The translations under genes and the position numbers were made by a program. From Phocaeicola_A sp963652075 (GTDB taxonomy: Bacteria > Bacteroidota > Bacteroidia > Bacteroidales > Bacteroidaceae), in assembly GCA_963652075.1 (NCBI GenBank), contig CAVJRQ010000028.1, positions 1 to 16,948 on the forward strand: a stretch of 16,948 bases of DNA, read 5' to 3'. Positions 14,070-16,948 of the stretch are shown here, in pieces; the first letter of the stretch is position 1; the number at the start of each line of letters is the position of its first letter. Below the pieces are notes generated by a model. That model was not told where the DNA came from, made no database searches, and saw only the letters and a program-made list of their open reading frames with translations.

Positions 14070-14963
14070 ATGAAACTGTTCACTAAAGAGGTAAAGATAG
14101 GAATCACGGCGATTGTCGCCGTAACCATATTGTTCTTTGGCATCCGGTTCCTCAAGGGCATCAACATGCTGAACGCGACGAACTACTACTACGTAGAGTT
14201 TGAGAACGTAGGCGGACTGACCGTGTCGAGCCCCGTCTATGCCAACGGATACGACTTGGGCATCGTGCGCAACATTACCTATAATTATAACAGCCCCAAC
14301 CACGTGGTGGTGAAGGTAGAGGTCGACAATCAGTTCCGTCTGCCCAAGGGCAGCCGTGGCGAACTGGTGACGGAGATGCTCGGCACGACCAAGATGAACC
14401 TGATTCTCGACAAAGAATCCACCGCCTACCACCAACCGGGCGACACGATTTCCGGGTACGTCAACGGAGGGCTGATGGACGAGGCGGCCACCTTGGTGCC
14501 CGCATTGGCACGGATACTGCCCAAGCTCGACTCCATCGCCTCATCACTCAACGCCCTGTTGGCAGACCCCGCCCTGAGCAGCACCCTGCACCATACGGAG
14601 CAGGTGACGGCCAACCTGCAGACGGCAACCAACGAGCTGAACCGAATGATGAAGAACGACCTGCAGCCCATGGCCGGCAATCTGAATACCGCGAGCGAAA
14701 ACTTCGTCTCCATCAGCGACAACCTGAAGCAGGCGGACTATGCATCCACCATGCGGAAAGCGGACTCCACCATGCAGAACATGCTGCTGCTGACCGACAA
14801 GCTCAACCGCACGGACAATACGTTGGGACTGCTCTTCAACGACACGACGGTCTACCACAACCTGAACGCGACCACACGCAACGCCGCCTCGTTGCTGGAT
14901 GACTTGAAGGCTCACCCGAAGCGCTACGTCCACTTCTCCATTTTCGGGAAGAAGGACAAGTAA
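14070..14963 (+). CDS. mlaD: MCE/MlaD family lipid-transport substrate-binding protein
   Basis: Predicted inner-membrane-anchored, periplasm-facing protein of an MCE lipid transporter that moves phospholipids between the two membranes. The product is 297 residues. One transmembrane helix is near 10-28 (VKIGITAIVAVTILFFGIRFLKG). The MCE domain spans about 38-117 (YYVEFENVGGLTVSSPVYANGYDLGIV, then VTEMLGTTKMNLILDKES). The remainder (about 130-290) is rich in Asn, Leu, Thr and Ser and looks helical or coiled, as in tube-forming MCE proteins. It begins 12 bases after the amidase stop, so the two are co-transcribed. The ABC-transporter partners MlaE and MlaF are not in the window. Confidence 0.9.
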   Translation: MKLFTKEVKIGITAIVAVTILFFGIRFLKGINMLNATNYYYVEFENVGGLTVSSPVYANGYDLGIVRNITYNYNSPNHVVVKVEVDNQFRLPKGSRGELVTEMLGTTKMNLILDKESTAYHQPGDTISGYVNGGLMDEAATLVPALARILPKLDSIASSLNALLADPALSSTLHHTEQVTANLQTATNELNRMMKNDLQPMAGNLNTASENFVSISDNLKQADYASTMRKADSTMQNMLLLTDKLNRTDNTLGLLFNDTTVYHNLNATTRNAASLLDDLKAHPKRYVHFSIFGKKDK

Positions 14964-15327
14964 ACGCAAAAGATTAAAAGTGTAAATAGGGGACAATTTA
15001 GATTTTATCCAAATAGTTCGCCAATGACGTTCTGGGACGAAGTCTCCCCAAACGCTTGATACGAACGACGAAACCGAATGCGGACAAAATGCCCCATAAA
15101 GGAATGAATTCTCAAATACAAGCTTGTAATCGTTTATGAACCAGACGGTTTGAGAAAAGCAAAGAGAGAAATGAAGCAGCGAAAAAGGGGTTTGGATTAA
15201 AAGGCTAAAAGTTAGCCGATTATTCCAATTAAGAATTTAGCAAGAAAAAACACGCTTGTTTATGTTGAATAATATCCCCAACTTTGCATGCGGAAGTTTT
15301 CCAGAAGAAAGAACGAAGTGACAAACT
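14964..15327. other. 364-base gene-free region upstream of dnaA
   Basis: No credible coding frame is present on either strand. The stretch is A-rich and holds the dnaA promoter at its right end, a DnaA-box-like TTATCCAAA at 15005-15013 (one mismatch to TTATCCACA), a perfect 12-bp palindrome TACAAGCTTGTA at 15117-15128, and a tight hairpin GGCTAA-AAG-TTAGCC at 15203-15217. I see no cluster of DnaA boxes, so an origin here is not supported. No obvious terminator for mlaD is visible. Confidence 0.6.
15255..15286 (+). promoter_or_regulatory. dnaA promoter
   Basis: CTTG (15255-15258), a 20-base spacer and CAACTTTG (15279-15286) fit the Bacteroidetes consensus with one mismatch in each box. The expected start is about 35 bases before the dnaA ATG. 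Confidence 0.6.
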
Positions 15328-16770
15328 ATGACAAAGTACAATTACGTTGATTTATGGGACAGATGCCTGCGCATTATCAAAGATAATGTTCCGGAATCGA
15401 CGTACAATACATGGTTTGTACCCATCAAGCCTTTGAAATACGAAGAGAATGAGCGGGGAGGAATACTCACGATAGAGGTTCCCACCCAATTCTTTTACGA
15501 GTTCATCGAAGAGAAGTTTCTGGACTTGATGCGTGCCGCCTTATATAAAGGTATAGGGAAGGGCACGCAACTGATGTATTCCATCGCCATGGGCAATGGA
15601 AATGCCCTTCCGAAAGCCGAAGTTGCGGACAAGGGCACCATCACGATACCGTCCACCACTCAAGAGACTTCCGTGCAGCCTGTCGTTGCGGATGAGAAAC
15701 GTGACCCGCGCAAGATAACTGACCCGGCTACCCTCCAAAGGAATTGGGAGACTTACCTAAAGGCGGACTACACCTTCGAGAACTTCATCGAGGGCACCAG
15801 CAACAAGCTGCCCCGCGTAGCGGCGGAGACAGTGGCACAAAACCCTGGCAAGACAGCCTTCAATCCGTTGTTCATCTACGGTCCGTCGGGCATTGGCAAG
15901 ACGCACCTCGTCAACGCTATCGGTAACCGCATCATGGCGACTTTTCCACAGAAGAAAGTCATCTATCTGTCGGCTCACCTGTTTCAGGTGCAGTATACCA
16001 ATGCGGTGCGCAACAATACGGTGAATGACTTCATCGGGTTCTACCAGAGCATAGACGTACTGATTATCGATGACATACAGGAGTTCGCCGGTGCCACGAA
16101 GACGCAGAACACCTTTTTCCACATCTTCAACCACCTCCATCAGAACGGTAAGCAGTTGGTTATGACCTCGGACCGCTCGCCGGTGATGTTGCAAGGCATG
16201 GAAGACCGTCTGCTCACCCGTTTCAAATGGGGACTGTTGGCGGAGCTGGAGCGACCCAACACGGAGTTGCGCAAGAACATCCTCAAGAACAAGATGTACC
16301 GCGACGGGCTAAAGTTCCCCGAGGCAGTGATTGATTTCGTCGCGGAGAATGTAAACGAGAGCGTACGTGATCTGGAGGGTGTCGTCAATGCCTTGATGGC
16401 CTACTCCATCGTCTATAACAAGGATGTGGATTTGGACTTGGCTCGTTCGGTCATCGGCCGTATCGCGAAGATTGAGGAGAAGAAGCAACTCTCTATAGAC
16501 AACATCGTCACTAAGGTATGCGCCTATTTTGATTTGGAGCCCATCTCCATCCAGAGCAAGTCACGCAAACGCGAGATTGTGATGGCACGTCAGATAGCGA
16601 TGTATTTAGCCAAGAAGTACACCGAGGCTTCGTCCTCGCAAATCGGCATGCAGATAGGCAAGAAAGACCACGCTACCGTGCTCCACGCTTGTAAGATAGT
16701 GAAGAACCTGCTCGACGTGGACAAGAACCTGAAGTGCCAGATGGATGAGATAGAGCAACAACTCGCCTAA
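15328..16770 (+). CDS. dnaA: Chromosomal replication initiator protein DnaA
   Basis: AAA+ ATPase that binds DnaA boxes, opens oriC and loads the replicative helicase. The product is 480 residues, of normal length. Domain I (about 1-85) has the conserved ESTYNTWFVPIKPL at 23-36. A variable linker runs to about 130. Domain III contains Walker A GPSGIGKTH (185-193), Walker B LIIDDIQEF (245-253), sensor I MTSDR (279-283) and the box VII arginine finger in EDRLLTRF (292-299). Domain IV holds the DnaA signature SSSQIGMQIGKKDHATVLHAC (435-455 region) for box recognition. It starts at the ATG at 15328 after an AT-rich leader. It seems to be transcribed alone, with a weak hairpin 15 bases after the stop. 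Confidence 0.98.
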   Translation: MTKYNYVDLWDRCLRIIKDNVPESTYNTWFVPIKPLKYEENERGGILTIEVPTQFFYEFIEEKFLDLMRAALYKGIGKGTQLMYSIAMGNGNALPKAEVADKGTITIPSTTQETSVQPVVADEKRDPRKITDPATLQRNWETYLKADYTFENFIEGTSNKLPRVAAETVAQNPGKTAFNPLFIYGPSGIGKTHLVNAIGNRIMATFPQKKVIYLSAHLFQVQYTNAVRNNTVNDFIGFYQSIDVLIIDDIQEFAGATKTQNTFFHIFNHLHQNGKQLVMTSDRSPVMLQGMEDRLLTRFKWGLLAELERPNTELRKNILKNKMYRDGLKFPEAVIDFVAENVNESVRDLEGVVNALMAYSIVYNKDVDLDLARSVIGRIAKIEEKKQLSIDNIVTKVCAYFDLEPISIQSKSRKREIVMARQIAMYLAKKYTEASSSQIGMQIGKKDHATVLHACKIVKNLLDVDKNLKCQMDEIEQQLA

Positions 16771-16785
16771 TCTCCTACCCTCTTT

Positions 16786-16802
16786 GGACATCTGTCCTTT
16801 TC
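16786..16802 (+). terminator. Weak terminator after dnaA
   Basis: GGAC (16786-16789) and GTCC (16794-16797) form a short stem around an ATCT loop, followed by five Ts (16798-16802). The stem is only 4-5 bp, so efficiency is doubtful. Confidence 0.4.
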
Positions 16803-16891
16803 CCCTTCCCCATCAGCCTTACTTTACCGAACGGATTTCGTCGTTTGACGGGTATTCAGGGTCAGTCCGAAAACCGGGTGGTGATTATTCA

Positions 16892-16935
16892 GATAACCGA
16901 CCATTGACCAGCCGTTAACCAGCTGTTGAAAAATC
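16892..16935. repeat. Degenerate 11-bp phased direct repeat
   Basis: Four units begin at 16892, 16903, 16914 and 16925, with cores GATAACC, ATTGACC, GTTAACC and GTTGAAA separated by four-base spacers. The period of 11 bases is close to one helical turn. The last unit also forms a small hairpin, GTTGA-AAAA-TCAAC (16925-16938). The region between dnaA and the window end is otherwise non-coding. Confidence 0.45.
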
Positions 16936-16948
16936 AACGGTCTATGGA

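Noticed and set aside
14964..15327. Replication origin next to dnaA
   Set aside because: Only one imperfect DnaA-box-like site is visible and no cluster of boxes; dnaA is often not adjacent to oriC in this phylum.
1..16948. Mobile element, phage or defence island
   Set aside because: All genes are recognised housekeeping families, and no transposase, integrase, long terminal inverted repeats or toxin-antitoxin pair was seen.

Overview
The window looks like a stretch of core chromosome from a member of the Bacteroidales, probably close to Bacteroides, Phocaeicola or Prevotella. The evidence is the protein types (a FtsK with a long acidic linker, an N-terminal-rubredoxin rubrerythrin, DUF5063, a LolA-like chaperone and an amidase with a SPOR tail). 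It is also supported by the absence of clear Shine-Dalgarno sequences and by repeated use of the Bacteroidetes promoter element TAnnTTTG, several times with a TTTG-like -33 box 18-20 bases upstream. The genus is an inference. I see no transposase, phage gene, CRISPR array, toxin-antitoxin pair or foreign-looking island.

Layout. Positions 1-167 hold the start of gapA (minus, cut by the window edge), divergent from mscL (plus), followed by guaA (plus). guaA converges on rsmE (minus), and a 22-bp palindromic tandem array (2428-2508) lies between them. Next comes a minus-strand peroxide-response unit, perR then rubrerythrin, with a perfect 7-1-7 PerR-type operator just in front of perR. A minus-strand operon follows, reading DUF5063, a DEDDy 3'-5' exonuclease and an RlmI-like 23S rRNA methyltransferase. 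Its genes overlap by 8 and 26 bases. It is divergent from a plus-strand unit of ftsK, a lolA-like gene and trxB. After a terminator come rplU and rpmA with their own promoter and terminator, then a minus-strand tRNA-Gln with its own promoter and terminator. The right part carries an N-acetylmuramoyl-L-alanine amidase with a SPOR domain, an MCE/MlaD-family gene, a 364-base gene-free stretch and dnaA. The last 178 bases are non-coding and contain a short 11-bp phased repeat.

How the genes work together: they serve purine and central metabolism (gapA, guaA), osmotic safety (mscL), ribosome and RNA maturation (rsmE, rlmI-like, RNase D-like exonuclease, rplU, rpmA), oxidative stress in an anaerobe (perR, rubrerythrin, trxB), and chromosome segregation, cell separation and envelope upkeep (ftsK, amidase, mlaD, lolA-like, dnaA). 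I found no convincing undescribed multi-gene system. The best leads are non-coding: the palindromic array between guaA and rsmE, the PerR operator, the rplU leader, and the regions flanking dnaA. The uncharacterised DUF5063 gene, translationally coupled to two RNA-processing genes, is the best protein lead.
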